Assembly: GCA_026393275.1 (NCBI GenBank)
Contig: JAPLAM010000028.1
Coordinates: 124,001 to 188,000, forward strand
Origin: Arthrobacter sp.
Lineage (GTDB): Bacteria > Actinomycetota > Actinomycetes > Actinomycetales > Micrococcaceae
Direction of reading: 5' to 3'
Length of the DNA stretch: 64,000 nt
Part shown: in pieces, positions 53,577-64,000 of the stretch
Numbering within the stretch: position 1 is the stretch's first letter
Layout of the letters: every line of letters begins with the position of its first letter
The notes under the pieces: model-generated
Database searches by the model: none
What the model was told of the DNA's origin: nothing
Seen by the model: the letters and a program-made list of their open reading frames with translations, nothing else
Made by a program: the position numbers and the translations under genes

Positions 53577-55783
53577 GAGGTCTCCTCGGCTTGAAGAACG
53601 CGGGCCCGAACACCGCTGTTATTACCGGCCGGGACATCCCCCGACACGGCCGGGCGGATCCACACCCTGCTGGTCTTGAACTCGGGCATCCCGGAAATGG
53701 GGTCCGTGGCCGCCTCGGTGAGCCGGTTGGCGCTCTCGAGCCCCGGGAAATGGAACGGCAGGAACACCGTCTCCGGGCGGATGTCCGTGCTGAGCTCGGC
53801 ACGGCACCTCACCACGCCGCGCTCATTGGAAATCGAGACGAAGTCGCCGTCGGCGATGCCCTGGGCGGCGGCAGCGGCGGGGTGCAGTAGCAGCTTGGCT
53901 TCCGGCCGGGCTTCGGCCAGCGCGGCCACCCGGCGGGTCTGCGCCCCGGACTGGTAGTGCTCCATGAGCCGGCCGGTGATCAGGGTCATCGGCCGTCCGG
54001 ACTGCTCAGCGCCGGCGCCCTCCGCAGCAGCCCGACGCCGGGGCGAGACGGGGGTGAACACGGCCCGGCCGCCGGTGTGGGCGAAGGCATCCAGGAAGAG
54101 CCGCGGCGTTCCTCCGCTGCCGGCGGGGTACGGCCAGTACGCGGCGTCGCCGCGATCCAGCATGGCGTAGTCAATCCCTGAGTAGTCGGCCGGGCCGCCG
54201 GCGGACGCGAGTCGGAGCTCCTCGAACACGGTTTCCGGGTCCTCGCTGAACATCGAGGGTGCCTGCAGCAATTCGGCCAGCCGGGTCATGATCCACAGTT
54301 CGCTGCGCACCCCGGGCGGGGGAGCGATCGCCCGCCGGCGGCGGAGCACCCGGCCCTCGAGATTGGTCAGGGTGCCTTCCTCCTCCGCCCACTGGGTCAC
54401 CGGCAGGATCAGGTCCGCTTCGGCGGCGGTCTCGGAAATGAAGAAGTCGCAGACCACCAGGAAATCGAGGCTGCGCAGGCCCGCCATCACGGCGTTCGCG
54501 TCCGGGGCGGAGACTGCCACGTTGGCGCCGTGCACGAACAGGCAGCGGACGCCGTCGGGCTGTCCCAGCGACTTGAGCAGCTCGACGGCGGGGACGCCGG
54601 GCCCGGGGATCGCGGACTCCGGGACGCCCCAGACGGCCGCGATGTGGGCGCGGGCGGCAGGGTCGGTGATCTTGCGGTAGCCGGGGAGCTGGTCCGCTTT
54701 CTGGCCGTGTTCGCGGCCGCCCTGGCCGTTGCCCTGCCCTGTGAGGGTGCCGTACCCGCTGCGTGCCGAGCCCGGCAGGCCCAGCAGCAGGGCGAGATTG
54801 ATCGCGGCGGTGGCGGTGTCGGTGCCGTCGACGTGCTGTTCGACGCCGCGGCCGGTAAGGATGTAGCTGCCACCGTGCAGGGCGCCGGCGGCCAGCCGCC
54901 GTGCGGTGTCGCGGATCAGCCCGGCGGGAACTCCGGTGAGGGATTGCACCCGCTCGGGCCAGTAGCCGGCGACGCTCCGGGCCAGCGCCGCGTAGCCCGT
55001 GGTCCGGGTCGCGACGTACCCGCTGTCCGCGAGGCCCTCGTGGACCACCACGTGGGCCAGGCCCAGCAGCAGGGTGAGGTCCGTGCCCGGCAGCGGCTGT
55101 AGGTGCAGGCCCCCGCCGTCGGCCGTGAACGCCGCGGTGGCGGAGCGGCGGGGGTCGACGACGATCAGCCCGCCCGCGTCGCGCGCCCCCCGCAGGTGCT
55201 GGACGAACGGTGGCATGGTCTCGGCGACGTTGGAGCCAAGCAGCAGGATGGTGCTGGCGGAATCAAGGTCCGCCAGCGGGAACGGCAGGCCCCGGTCCAG
55301 CCCGAAGGCGCGGATCCCGGCCGCGGCGGCCGAGGACATGCAGAACCGGCCGTTGTAGTCGATCCGCGAGGTGCCCAGGGCGAGCCGGGCGAATTTGCCC
55401 AGCTGGTAGGCCTTCTCGTTGGTCAGCCCCCCGCCGCCGAACACGCCGACGGCGTCCGGACCGTACCCGGAACGGGCCTTCCTTACCGCCGTGGCGGTGA
55501 GCTCCAGCGCCATGTCCCAGCTGACCGGGCGGTGGACGCCGTCGGCGCCCTTAAGCAGCGGCTCCGTGACGCGCCCCGGGTGGTCCAGCAGCGACGCCGA
55601 GGTCCAGCCCTTGCGGCACAGGCCGCCGCGGTTGGTGGGGAAGTCACGGCCGGCCACCTCCAGCAGGGCAGCCAGCGGCCGTGCCGGCATTGCAGCAACT
55701 GCCGGAACGGCAGCCGGAGCGGTCAGCGTCATGGCGCACTGGAGCGCGCAGTAGGGGCAGTGGCTGGCGGCGCCGTCGGTCAT
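53573..55783 (-). CDS. nasC: Assimilatory nitrate reductase catalytic subunit (molybdopterin)
   Basis: Reduces nitrate to nitrite in the cytoplasm using bis-MGD molybdenum. The 736-aa protein starts with the [4Fe-4S] ligand set SHCPYCALQC ... GGLCRKGW. It continues with FGGGGLTNEKAYQLGKFARLALGTSRIDYNGRFCM and LLLGSNVAETMPP, and ends with the molydopterin dinucleotide-binding domain (TLITGRLMEHYQSGAQTRR, FLPFHFPGLESANRLTEAATDPISGMPEFK). It starts 1 bp after the narK stop and its end overlaps nasB, giving operon narK-nasC-nasB. The symbol narB is used in some genomes. Confidence 0.93.
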   Translation of the reverse strand: MTDGAASHCPYCALQCAMTLTAPAAVPAVAAMPARPLAALLEVAGRDFPTNRGGLCRKGWTSASLLDHPGRVTEPLLKGADGVHRPVSWDMALELTATAVRKARSGYGPDAVGVFGGGGLTNEKAYQLGKFARLALGTSRIDYNGRFCMSSAAAAGIRAFGLDRGLPFPLADLDSASTILLLGSNVAETMPPFVQHLRGARDAGGLIVVDPRRSATAAFTADGGGLHLQPLPGTDLTLLLGLAHVVVHEGLADSGYVATRTTGYAALARSVAGYWPERVQSLTGVPAGLIRDTARRLAAGALHGGSYILTGRGVEQHVDGTDTATAAINLALLLGLPGSARSGYGTLTGQGNGQGGREHGQKADQLPGYRKITDPAARAHIAAVWGVPESAIPGPGVPAVELLKSLGQPDGVRCLFVHGANVAVSAPDANAVMAGLRSLDFLVVCDFFISETAAEADLILPVTQWAEEEGTLTNLEGRVLRRRRAIAPPPGVRSELWIMTRLAELLQAPSMFSEDPETVFEELRLASAGGPADYSGIDYAMLDRGDAAYWPYPAGSGGTPRLFLDAFAHTGGRAVFTPVSPRRRAAAEGAGAEQSGRPMTLITGRLMEHYQSGAQTRRVAALAEARPEAKLLLHPAAAAAQGIADGDFVSISNERGVVRCRAELSTDIRPETVFLPFHFPGLESANRLTEAATDPISGMPEFKTSRVWIRPAVSGDVPAGNNSGVRARVLQAEETS

Positions 55784-55784
55784 C

Positions 55785-57218
55785 CTAAACGTGTCCTTTT
55801 CCGTGGCGGGTGGTGGGGCGCAGGTAGCAGGCCCAGCAAACCAGCAGCATCACGAGGTAGGCGGCGACGAAACCGTAGAAGGCCGGCGTGTAGGAGCCGG
55901 ACGCGGTGTTGGAAGCGTTGAGGACCTGCGGGATCACGAAGCCGCCGTAGGCGCCGACCGCGGAAATCAGGCCGAGCGCGGAGGACGCCAGCCGCTGAGT
56001 GTTCAGGGCGCTGGCCCCGGAGAGGGCCGCCCTGCTGTGCAGGGCGAAGATCACCGGGATCATCCGGTACGTGGCGCCGTTGCCGAAGCCGCTGGCGGTG
56101 AACAGGGCCATGAACAGTGCCAGAAAGAGCCAGAAGTTCCCCAGCGGCAGGGTCCAGATCATGACCAGGGTGATGACGGCCATCGACGCGAACGCGCTGA
56201 CGGTCATGCGGGCCCCGCCCATCCGGTCCGCCATGCGTCCGCCGTAGGGCCGTGCCAGCGAGCCGACCAGCGGGCCGAGGAACGCCAGGGAGAGGGCCAC
56301 GGTGCCGACGCCGATCGAGGAGAACGCCGGGAAGTAGTCCTTGATGAGCTTGGGGAAGACCCCGGCGAAGCCGATGAAGGAGCCGAAGGTGCCGATGTAG
56401 AGCAGGGCCATGATCCACAGGTGTGGTTCCTTGACCGCGGTGAGCGAGCCGGCGACGTCGCCCTTGGCGCTGGTGAGGTTGTTCATGTACTTCCAGGCGC
56501 CGAACGCGGCGAGCAGGATCAGCGGGATCCACATCAACCCGGCCACCGGCAGGTTCACGGTGCCGGCGGCCAGCAGCGTGACGGCGACCGGCACGGCGAG
56601 CTGCGCGACGGCGGCGCCCAGGTTTCCGCCGGCGGCGTTGAGCCCCAGCGCCCAGCCCTTTTCGCGGGCGGGGTAGAAGAACGTGATGTTGGCCATGGAA
56701 CTGGCGAAATTTCCGCCGCCAAGGCCGGCCAAGGCGGCAACCAGCAACATCACGCCGAACGGAGTGCCGGGGTTGGCGACGCAGAGCGCCAGCCCGGTCG
56801 AGGGGATCAGCAGCAGCATGGCGGAGACGATCGTCCAGTTCCGGCCGCCGAAGCGCGGGACCATGAACGTGTAGGGAATCCGGAGCGTCGCGCCGACCAG
56901 GCTGGGCATCGAGATCAGCCAGAAGATTTCACTGGTGGAGAAGCGGAAACCGGCAGCCGGGAGCTGGACCACCACGATCGACCAGAGCTGCCAGACCACG
57001 AAGCCCAGGAACTCGGCGAAGATGGACCAGTTCAGGTTCCGGCGGGCGATGCCGCGGCCCTGGGACTCCCACTGGGACTTGTTTTCGGCGTCCCAGTTGG
57101 CGATCCAGCGGCCCGGCCGGAACTCCAGCGCGGGGCCGCCAAGGGCAGTGCTTTCGTCGGAGCGGGCGGCTGGGTTCGGGGAAACGCTGGTAGGGGCGTC
57201 TGCAAAGCGTTCAGTCAC
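55785..57218 (-). CDS. narK: Nitrate/nitrite MFS transporter NarK
   Basis: A 477-aa membrane transporter with about 12 helices, importing nitrate and/or exporting nitrite. NLNWSIFAEFLGFVVWQLWSIVVVQLP and IPYTFMVPRFGGRNWTIVSA carry the first-half Arg of nitrate porters. LAGLGGGNFASSMANITFFYPAREKGWALGLNAAGGN is the nitrate signature region, and FIGFAGVFPKLIKDYFP is also typical. GTG 57218 is preferred to 57233 because AGGAGGT sits directly before it. First gene of narK-nasC-nasB. The upstream gap has possible GlnR-like half-sites. Confidence 0.94.
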   Translation of the reverse strand: MTERFADAPTSVSPNPAARSDESTALGGPALEFRPGRWIANWDAENKSQWESQGRGIARRNLNWSIFAEFLGFVVWQLWSIVVVQLPAAGFRFSTSEIFWLISMPSLVGATLRIPYTFMVPRFGGRNWTIVSAMLLLIPSTGLALCVANPGTPFGVMLLVAALAGLGGGNFASSMANITFFYPAREKGWALGLNAAGGNLGAAVAQLAVPVAVTLLAAGTVNLPVAGLMWIPLILLAAFGAWKYMNNLTSAKGDVAGSLTAVKEPHLWIMALLYIGTFGSFIGFAGVFPKLIKDYFPAFSSIGVGTVALSLAFLGPLVGSLARPYGGRMADRMGGARMTVSAFASMAVITLVMIWTLPLGNFWLFLALFMALFTASGFGNGATYRMIPVIFALHSRAALSGASALNTQRLASSALGLISAVGAYGGFVIPQVLNASNTASGSYTPAFYGFVAAYLVMLLVCWACYLRPTTRHGKGHV

Positions 57219-57260
57219 GGGGACCTCCTTCAAGGTGTCCCTCTAAACTAGGCACGGCGC

Positions 57261-57298
57261 GTTTCCGGGACGCTCGTGCTTTGTTAACGCGCTGTGAC
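57261..57298. promoter_or_regulatory. Possible GlnR-like half-sites upstream of narK
   Basis: GTTTC at 57261, GTTAA(C) at 57283 and GTGAC at 57294, on the same 11-bp grid as the nirB array but with the 57272 position not matching. Weaker than the nirB array. Confidence 0.35.
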
Positions 57299-57503
57299 GT
57301 TTGCCTAATCTGGCCCCAGCGACGGCGTGAGGCGGAGTGAGGATCGACGGCGGAGTGTCCAGTGGGTGAGACCGCACCATGTGTCCAAATAGTGGACCAT
57401 TTGTCCATTGAGTGGACGCCGGGAACTATTATGGCAGATATATCCATTCCTTTTCCGGACGCTTCCCCGCAGGGCGATCCGGTCTTCATGAAAGCGTTGT
57501 TAC

Positions 57504-58910
57504 ATGTCATCCACTGCCACGTCGACGAAGAATGGGGCCAAGCAGGTGAACTCGCGCGGCCGCGTGATCGTCGCCAGCCTGATCGGCACCACCGTCGAGT
57601 TTTACGACTTCTATGTCTACGCCACGGCCGCCGTCCTGGTCTTCCCGAAGCTCTTCTTCCCGGGCCAGAACGAGACCACCCAGCTGCTCAGCTCGTTCGC
57701 CGTATTCGGCGTCGCCTTCGTCGCCCGCCCGCTCGGGTCAATCGTGTTCGGCCACTTCGGTGACAAGTTCGGCCGCAAGGGAACCCTCGTCGCCTCGCTG
57801 CTGACGATGGGTATCGCCACCTTCCTGATCGGCTGCCTCCCCACCGCCCTTGTTCCGGGCTGGGAGTTCTGGGCGCCGGCACTGCTGGTGGTCATGCGCT
57901 TCGCCCAGGGCCTGGCCCTCGGCGGCGAATGGAGCGGCGCGGCCCTGCTGGCCACGGAGAACGCCCCGGCCAACAAGCGCGCCATCTACGGTACGTTCCC
58001 GCAGCTCGGTGCGCCGATCGGCTTCATCATCGCCAACGTGCTGTTCCTGGTGTTCAGCTACGCCCTCTCGCCGGCGGCATTCATGGAGTGGGGCTGGCGT
58101 GTGCCGTTCCTCGTCAGCGCGGTCATGGTGATCATCGGCCTCTACGTCCGCCTCAAGCTGATCGAAACCCCGGCCTTCACCAAGGTGCTCGAGTCCAAAG
58201 AGGTAGCCAAGCTGCCGGTCGGCCGCGTCTTCAAGACCAGCTGGCGTCCGCTGATCCTGGGCACCTTCATCATGCTGGCCACCTACGTGCTCTTCTACCT
58301 GATGACCACGTTCACGCTGACCTACGGCACCAAGCCGACGCTGGCCGGCGCGCAGGCCGCCGCCGAGAAGGCCGGCAAGCCGATGACGGACGCGGCAGCC
58401 GCCGCCTTCGTCCCCGGGCTGGGCTTCACGCGCAACGACTTCCTGTGGATGTTGATTGCCGGCGTCGTCTTCTTCGGTATCTTTACCCTCGTGTCCGGCC
58501 CGCTGGCCGAAAAGTACGGCCGCCGCAAGATGCTGATGAGCGTGACCGCGGGCATCTTCATCTTCGGCCTCCTGTTCGTCCCGCTGTTCAGCGGCGGCTT
58601 CGTCGGCACCATGGCCCTGCTGATCCTCGGCTTCAGCCTGATGGGCCTTACGTTCGGACCGATGGGCGCGATCCTGCCGGAACTGTTCCCGACCAACGTC
58701 CGGTACACCGGCTCGGCCATCAGCTACAACGTCTCCAGCATCCTGGGTGCGGCCGTGGCTCCGTTCATCGCCGTCTGGCTCTGGGAGATGGCCAAGGGCA
58801 GCCCGGTGCTGGTGGGTGTCTACCTCAGCGTGATGTCCGTGCTGACCCTGATCGCGCTCTTTGTGAGCAAGGAAACCAAGGACGTCGACTTCGAGAACAA
58901 CGTGGCCTGA
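57504..58910 (+). CDS. MHS-family MFS transporter (metabolite:H+ symporter)
   Basis: A 468-aa membrane protein with 12 predicted helices of the metabolite:H+ symporter family (ProP, ShiA, KgtP relatives). RVIVASLIGTTVEFYDFYVYATAAVLVFPKLFFP is the family start. FGHFGDKFGRKGTLVASLLTMG and ALGGEWSGAALLATENAP are conserved loops, and GPLAEKYGRRKMLM is the second-half repeat. The substrate is not defined. It is divergent from narK, so a nitrogen-linked compatible solute or organic acid is possible. The ribosome site is weak. Confidence 0.88.
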   Translation: MSSTATSTKNGAKQVNSRGRVIVASLIGTTVEFYDFYVYATAAVLVFPKLFFPGQNETTQLLSSFAVFGVAFVARPLGSIVFGHFGDKFGRKGTLVASLLTMGIATFLIGCLPTALVPGWEFWAPALLVVMRFAQGLALGGEWSGAALLATENAPANKRAIYGTFPQLGAPIGFIIANVLFLVFSYALSPAAFMEWGWRVPFLVSAVMVIIGLYVRLKLIETPAFTKVLESKEVAKLPVGRVFKTSWRPLILGTFIMLATYVLFYLMTTFTLTYGTKPTLAGAQAAAEKAGKPMTDAAAAAFVPGLGFTRNDFLWMLIAGVVFFGIFTLVSGPLAEKYGRRKMLMSVTAGIFIFGLLFVPLFSGGFVGTMALLILGFSLMGLTFGPMGAILPELFPTNVRYTGSAISYNVSSILGAAVAPFIAVWLWEMAKGSPVLVGVYLSVMSVLTLIALFVSKETKDVDFENNVA

Positions 58911-58954
58911 CGCTCCGGTCCGACTGCCAGATGAGCAGTTGAAAATTGGAAACT

Positions 58955-58996
58955 GAAATGCCCGGTGTGTTCGCTGAACATGCCGGGCATTTCCGT
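58955..58996 (+). terminator. Intrinsic terminator after the MHS transporter
   Basis: GAAATGCCCGG (58955-58965) pairs with CCGGGCATTTC (58983-58993), with TGTTC/GAACA pairing above. A very stable stem between convergent genes; it can serve both. Confidence 0.65.
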
Positions 58997-59065
58997 ATCT
59001 CGGCGCTCCGGCACGTCCTGCGGGAGCGTCGTCGGCGTTTGTCCGGCTCGCCGGCCCTATTGGCC

Positions 59066-59797
59066 TTACCGGGCGTAGCGTTCCGCGAAGTTGCGCAGGA
59101 TGGTCATCGGCTCGGTGGCGTGATGCTGCCGGGCCTGGATCATGAGTTCCTCGGCCGAGTCGGGCGGGAAGTAGCCGGCATGCCGGTAGATGTCGATCCG
59201 CGTGATGAGGCCGTCGGCGTCGAGTTCGGGATGGAACTGGGTGGCATAGAGGTTGGAGCGGATCCGGAACATCTGCACCGGGCAGGCCGCGGAGCTTGCC
59301 AGCAGCACCGCCCCGCGCGGCAGCACGGTGCAGGCCTCTTTGTGGCCCACGAACGCCGTAAACTGCTCCGGCAAGCCCTGCAGCAACGGATCCAGCAATC
59401 CCTCCGGCGTGAGGCTGATGGTCACACCGCCCAGCCCCTCGCCGTAGGTCCGGTCGATCACGGCGCCCTGGTGCAGGCCAAGGGTCCCGACGCCGTAGCA
59501 GGCACCCAGGAATGGGAAGTCTTCGGCCACGATCCGGTCCAGCAGGGCGAACAGTTCGCGCTCTACCCGGTGCTGGGCCTCGCTCTTGTGCTCCGCCGGG
59601 TCGCTGGAGGTGAAGGGGCTGCCGCCCACGATCACGCCGGAATAGCGATCCAGGTCCAGCGGGGGCAGCGGCGCGGCCTCCATCCGGATCCGGTGCAGCT
59701 GGGTTTCGGAGAGGCCGGTGTAGCGCAGGTAGGCGAGGTATTCGTCGTCGGCGGCGGCGTCCTCGGCGCGGGAGGCGAGGAGCAGGAATGGCTTCAC
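59066..59797 (-). CDS. Class I glutamine amidotransferase-like protein
   Basis: A 243-aa stand-alone GATase of the GMP-synthase-like group (YfeJ/GuaA-N type). The nucleophile is in FLGACYGVGTLG, the catalytic His-Glu in YATQFHPELDADG, and YSGVIVGGSPFTSSD is the oxyanion region. No synthetase domain is attached, so it may hydrolyse gamma-glutamyl compounds or serve an unlinked synthase. GTG start with a weak ribosome site; 33 bp from the carboxylase gene end on the same strand. Confidence 0.85.
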   Translation of the reverse strand: MKPFLLLASRAEDAAADDEYLAYLRYTGLSETQLHRIRMEAAPLPPLDLDRYSGVIVGGSPFTSSDPAEHKSEAQHRVERELFALLDRIVAEDFPFLGACYGVGTLGLHQGAVIDRTYGEGLGGVTISLTPEGLLDPLLQGLPEQFTAFVGHKEACTVLPRGAVLLASSAACPVQMFRIRSNLYATQFHPELDADGLITRIDIYRHAGYFPPDSAEELMIQARQHHATEPMTILRNFAERYAR

Positions 59798-59830
59798 GTA
59801 ACCAAGTCTGCCCCCGCCGTCCCGTTGCCG

Positions 59831-61672
<1,842 letters not shown>

Positions 61673-61796
61673 GGCGTCTCCTTCTTTCCTTCAGGGAGCC
61701 TAGCGCGGTTTTGTGGGGTCCGCCGATATTACTTGCGGATCCCGCGCGTAAACAGGCGATCCTTTGTGGGGTTCCTACAAGGTGGTGCGCATTGGC

Positions 61797-62483
61797 TCAC
61801 TCCGCGCGGACGTCGGCCGGGTCGGCGGCCCCGCCGGTCCAGAGTTCGGTGACCCCAACCTTCGCCTGGCCCAGGAGGCCGCGCAGGGTGGAGATGGAGA
61901 GCCCGACGACGGTGTGCGGGTCGCCGTCGACCTTGCGGATGAACGCCCCGCCGTAGCCGTCGATCGTGAAGGAGCCAGCGCACTGGAGCGGCTCGCCGGT
62001 GGCGATATAGGTGTCGACCTCGTCCTCGCTCATCTCCATGAAGTGCACCTCCGCGGACGTGACGGAGCCAAGCGTCGCGCCGGTGCCGGAGCCCGGGGCG
62101 TCGGTTTCCGATGCGCCGGAATCGGTGTCGCGGCAGTCCACCAGCCAGTGGCCGGTGTGCAGCACGCCCATGCTGCCGCTCATCCGAAGCATCCGCTCCC
62201 TGGCGACCTCGGCGGTGTAGGGCTTCCCGTGGGCTTCGCCGTCGAACTCGAACACCGAATCGCAGCCGATCACCAGGGCGCCGTCGGCCTCCGGCAGCGA
62301 GGCGACCGCCTCGGCCTTGGCGCGGGCCAGCAGCAGGGCGGTGTCGTGCGGGTCGGTCACGCCGTAGCGGGCCTGCACGGCGTCTTCATCAACGTCGGAG
62401 ACGAGGACCTCGTGGGCGATGCCGGCGTTGCGGAGCAGTTTGGTGCGGGCGGGGGACTGGGAAGCAAGAATGAGACGGGTCAC
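61797..62483 (-). CDS. maf: Maf nucleoside-triphosphate pyrophosphatase
   Basis: Hydrolyses non-canonical or modified nucleoside triphosphates; linked to septum control. The 228-aa protein has LILASQSPARTKLLRNAGI (substrate loop), LLLARAKAEAV and VIGCDSVFEFDGEAHGKP (catalytic Asp region). Its C-terminal half contains FTIDGYGGAFIRKVDGDPHTVVGLSI. An internal Ser/Gly/Thr-rich insert (about residues 118-142) is not part of the core fold. GTG start. Position next to the carboxylase subunit is conserved in actinobacteria. Confidence 0.94.
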   Translation of the reverse strand: MTRLILASQSPARTKLLRNAGIAHEVLVSDVDEDAVQARYGVTDPHDTALLLARAKAEAVASLPEADGALVIGCDSVFEFDGEAHGKPYTAEVARERMLRMSGSMGVLHTGHWLVDCRDTDSGASETDAPGSGTGATLGSVTSAEVHFMEMSEDEVDTYIATGEPLQCAGSFTIDGYGGAFIRKVDGDPHTVVGLSISTLRGLLGQAKVGVTELWTGGAADPADVRAE

Positions 62484-62683
62484 GGCTCCAGCCTAGTTCA
62501 CGGCCTGGAAACAACGCGGGGTCAGCTACGGCCCATCCGGAGGGGATTTTGGGGCGCGAGGTGACCGCTCGTTGCGGCTGGGAGCCGCAAGCTGGCAGGC
62601 CGGGGCGGGGGCGAAAGACTCTGGTTGCGGGTACTTGGCCATGGTGTGCTGGAGCCAGGATCCGACAGAGAATCGAGGATTCC

Positions 62684-62851
62684 ATGGCCGGTTGGCTGGT
62701 CGCAGGCGTCGCCACAACGGGCGCCGGAACATTTCTTGGCTGGGACGGCTTCACCATTCAATTGGGAAACCTGATTGTGATCCTGGTGATGATCGTCCTC
62801 TTCGTCCTTGCCCTCATCCTTCCCTTTCCCGGCGGGAAGCGGCGGAAATGA
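62684..62851 (+). CDS. Small membrane protein of the cytochrome b operon
   Basis: A 55-aa protein. GWLVAGVATTGAGTFLGWDGFTIQLG is followed by a strong membrane helix LIVILVMIVLFVLALILPFP and the basic end GGKRRK. ATG 62684 has GAGG about 6 nt upstream. Its stop overlaps the cytochrome b start by ATGA, so it is translationally coupled and probably a small accessory subunit of that complex. No known family is recognised. Confidence 0.7.
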   Translation: MAGWLVAGVATTGAGTFLGWDGFTIQLGNLIVILVMIVLFVLALILPFPGGKRRK

Positions 62852-63588
62852 CCGCGCACACCCCGGCGGCGGATGGCGTGCCGGTCGAGGACGACGACGC
62901 GCACACGTGGACCGGCAAGGCCCGCCGGTGGATGCTCGGGAAGCTGCCCCCGGACAAGCTCCTGCCCGAGGACCAGCCCAGCTATGTCATGTCCTGGGCC
63001 TATGTCTTCGGCATGGGGGCTGTCGCTTCGCTGCTCTGGATCATCATTTCCGGGGTCGTGCTGGGACTGAACGGGCCCCAGTGGTACCACGTGTCGTCCC
63101 TGGGCAGCTTCGTCAACAGCACGCACTTGTGGAGCGTCGAACTGTTCTTCATGTTCATGGTGGTGCACCTCTGGCTCAAATTCTGGATGGCTGCCTGGCG
63201 CGGTGGCCGGGTCCTGACCTGGATCACCGGCATGGTCTCCTTCGTCGTTTCCATCGTGGCGGCATTCACCGGGTACCTCCTTCAGACGAACTTCGATTCC
63301 CAGTGGATTGCCTTCGAAGCCAAGGACGCGCTGAACGCCGTGGGAGTGGGCGCATGGTTCAACGTGACCAATGTCGGACAGATCTTCGTTTGGCACATTA
63401 CGTTGTTGCCCATGGCCGTCGGTGCCGTGGTGGTCCTGCATGTGTTGCTGGTCCGGGTCCACGGGGTCGTACCGCCGCTGGAGGCGGCCGAGGGCGACGC
63501 CCAGTTGCGGGACAGCGCGTGGGCGCCCAGCCATCCTCCGGAGCCCGTCAGTCCCCGGGATTCCGCTAAGCCGGGGGACCCGGCGTGA
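62848..63588 (+). CDS. Cytochrome b6-like N-terminal domain protein
   Basis: A 246-aa di-haem membrane cytochrome. After a polar N-terminus come four hydrophobic helices. Haem ligands are the His pairs in STHLWSVELFFMFMVVHLW and VWHITLLPMAVGAVVVLHVL, each pair 13-14 residues apart as in cytochrome b/b6. GYLLQTNFDSQW follows the GY-x-LP-W region of the quinol site, although without the usual RD pair. The polar C-terminal tail is Pro/Ser/Glu-rich. It lacks the C-terminal half of full cytochrome b (subunit IV), like b6. The next gene overlaps by GTGA. The electron partner is unknown and may lie outside the window. Confidence 0.85.
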   Translation: MTAHTPAADGVPVEDDDAHTWTGKARRWMLGKLPPDKLLPEDQPSYVMSWAYVFGMGAVASLLWIIISGVVLGLNGPQWYHVSSLGSFVNSTHLWSVELFFMFMVVHLWLKFWMAAWRGGRVLTWITGMVSFVVSIVAAFTGYLLQTNFDSQWIAFEAKDALNAVGVGAWFNVTNVGQIFVWHITLLPMAVGAVVVLHVLLVRVHGVVPPLEAAEGDAQLRDSAWAPSHPPEPVSPRDSAKPGDPA

Positions 63589-64000
63589 TGACCGGCAGGG
63601 CCGGCAACTCCGCCTCGTGGCGCAGGACGGACGATGTGACCGGCAGGCCGTGGACGGGCCGTGTCCGTGAATACGACCTGCTCAAGGAACTCACGATCGG
63701 CGTCGTGGTGGTGGGGCTGCTGGTCCTCGGGGTGGCCGCAATTTTCGGTTCCCCGGATGAGCCCAGCGTCAGCCTGAAGACGTGGGCCGTGGCCGCCCCT
63801 GCGGACTTCGTCGCAACCGCGGCCAAGGAGCTGGGCGGGACCAGTGACACCGCTGGCTATGGGCCGCCGTACAACTCGACGCCGGACGCGTCGCAGAAGA
63901 TCGGCCCGGTGGATCTGCAAAGTCTGTCCGGCGTCCGTCTTCCGGTCGATACCGCCCAGGACTTCGTGGTCGGCCCGCTCGAGTCTTTGCCATCGCCCCC
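63585..64000 (+). CDS. Membrane protein, third gene of cytochrome b operon (3' truncated by window)
   Basis: The open frame runs off the window, with at least 138 residues visible. GTG 63585 or ATG 63588 overlaps the cytochrome b stop. A polar start (~35 residues) precedes a membrane helix LTIGVVVVGLLVLGVAAIFG, then an extracytoplasmic part with SLKTWAVAAPADFVATAAKEL and AGYGPPYNSTPDASQKIG. No CxxCH haem motif or Rieske ligands appear in the visible part. It is probably a subunit of the same membrane redox complex. The family is not recognised. Confidence 0.7.
   Translation, partial: MMTGRAGNSASWRRTDDVTGRPWTGRVREYDLLKELTIGVVVVGLLVLGVAAIFGSPDEPSVSLKTWAVAAPADFVATAAKELGGTSDTAGYGPPYNSTPDASQKIGPVDLQSLSGVRLPVDTAQDFVVGPLESLPSP

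Noticed and set aside
55791-57251. 486-codon plus-strand frame opposite narK
   Set aside because: Gln/Asp/Glu/Gly-rich antisense of membrane helices; an artefact of the narK reading frame.

Overview
The window is high-GC DNA from an actinomycete, most likely a member of the Micrococcaceae (Arthrobacter/Pseudarthrobacter type). This is inferred from GC-rich third codon positions, frequent GTG/TTG starts, and characteristic actinobacterial families: an SCO4848-type membrane protein, a DUF2505 protein, a HemD-winged-helix fusion, and a pmm-punA-lpdA block like that of mycobacteria. No insertion sequence, prophage, CRISPR array, rRNA or tRNA was seen.

Region 1 (1-8855) holds four tandem genes for large ATP-binding LuxR-type (LAL) regulators, the first cut by the window edge. 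Region 2 (8856-11318) holds a probable structured small RNA with its own promoter and terminator, then sufS-sufU. Region 3 (11319-27034) is a cell-surface polysaccharide locus. It contains a UDP-HexNAc-type dehydrogenase, a sugar epimerase, three secreted NodB (CE4) deacetylase homologues with shared carbohydrate-binding-like modules, a membrane-anchored GH18 hydrolase, a QxxRW family 2 glycosyltransferase, two lipoproteins of an unfamiliar family, and UDP-glucose dehydrogenase. A 20-bp lux-box-like palindrome recurs at 9002, 11665 and 18781. At the last two sites it sits in a nearly identical promoter module, which suggests that the LAL regulators control the locus. Together the parts resemble a Pga/Ica-like poly-amino-sugar system split over separate proteins, in which one deacetylase homologue has lost its metal ligands.

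Region 4 (27035-36585) is largely housekeeping: SCO4848-like, DUF2505, SDR/DUF2867, mfd, a YdjM-like membrane protein, a small membrane protein, deoC and a FAD oxidoreductase. Region 5 (36586-42418) carries hemD-wHTH, cobA and nirB on the minus strand with nirD divergent. The nirB-nirD gap contains six 5-bp half-sites at exact 11-bp spacing, resembling a GlnR operator array. The rest of nitrate assimilation (narK-nasC-nasB, minus strand) lies at 51885-57218.

Region 6 (42415-51994) has a phosphohexomutase, an Rrf2 regulator, punA, an LpdA-like quinone reductase, an aldehyde dehydrogenase, a HemG-like flavodoxin and a cystine-type ABC transporter. Region 7 (57504-64000) has an MHS-family transporter, a glutamine amidotransferase, the biotin carboxylase subunit of an acyl-CoA carboxylase, maf, and the start of a small cytochrome b operon that runs off the window.
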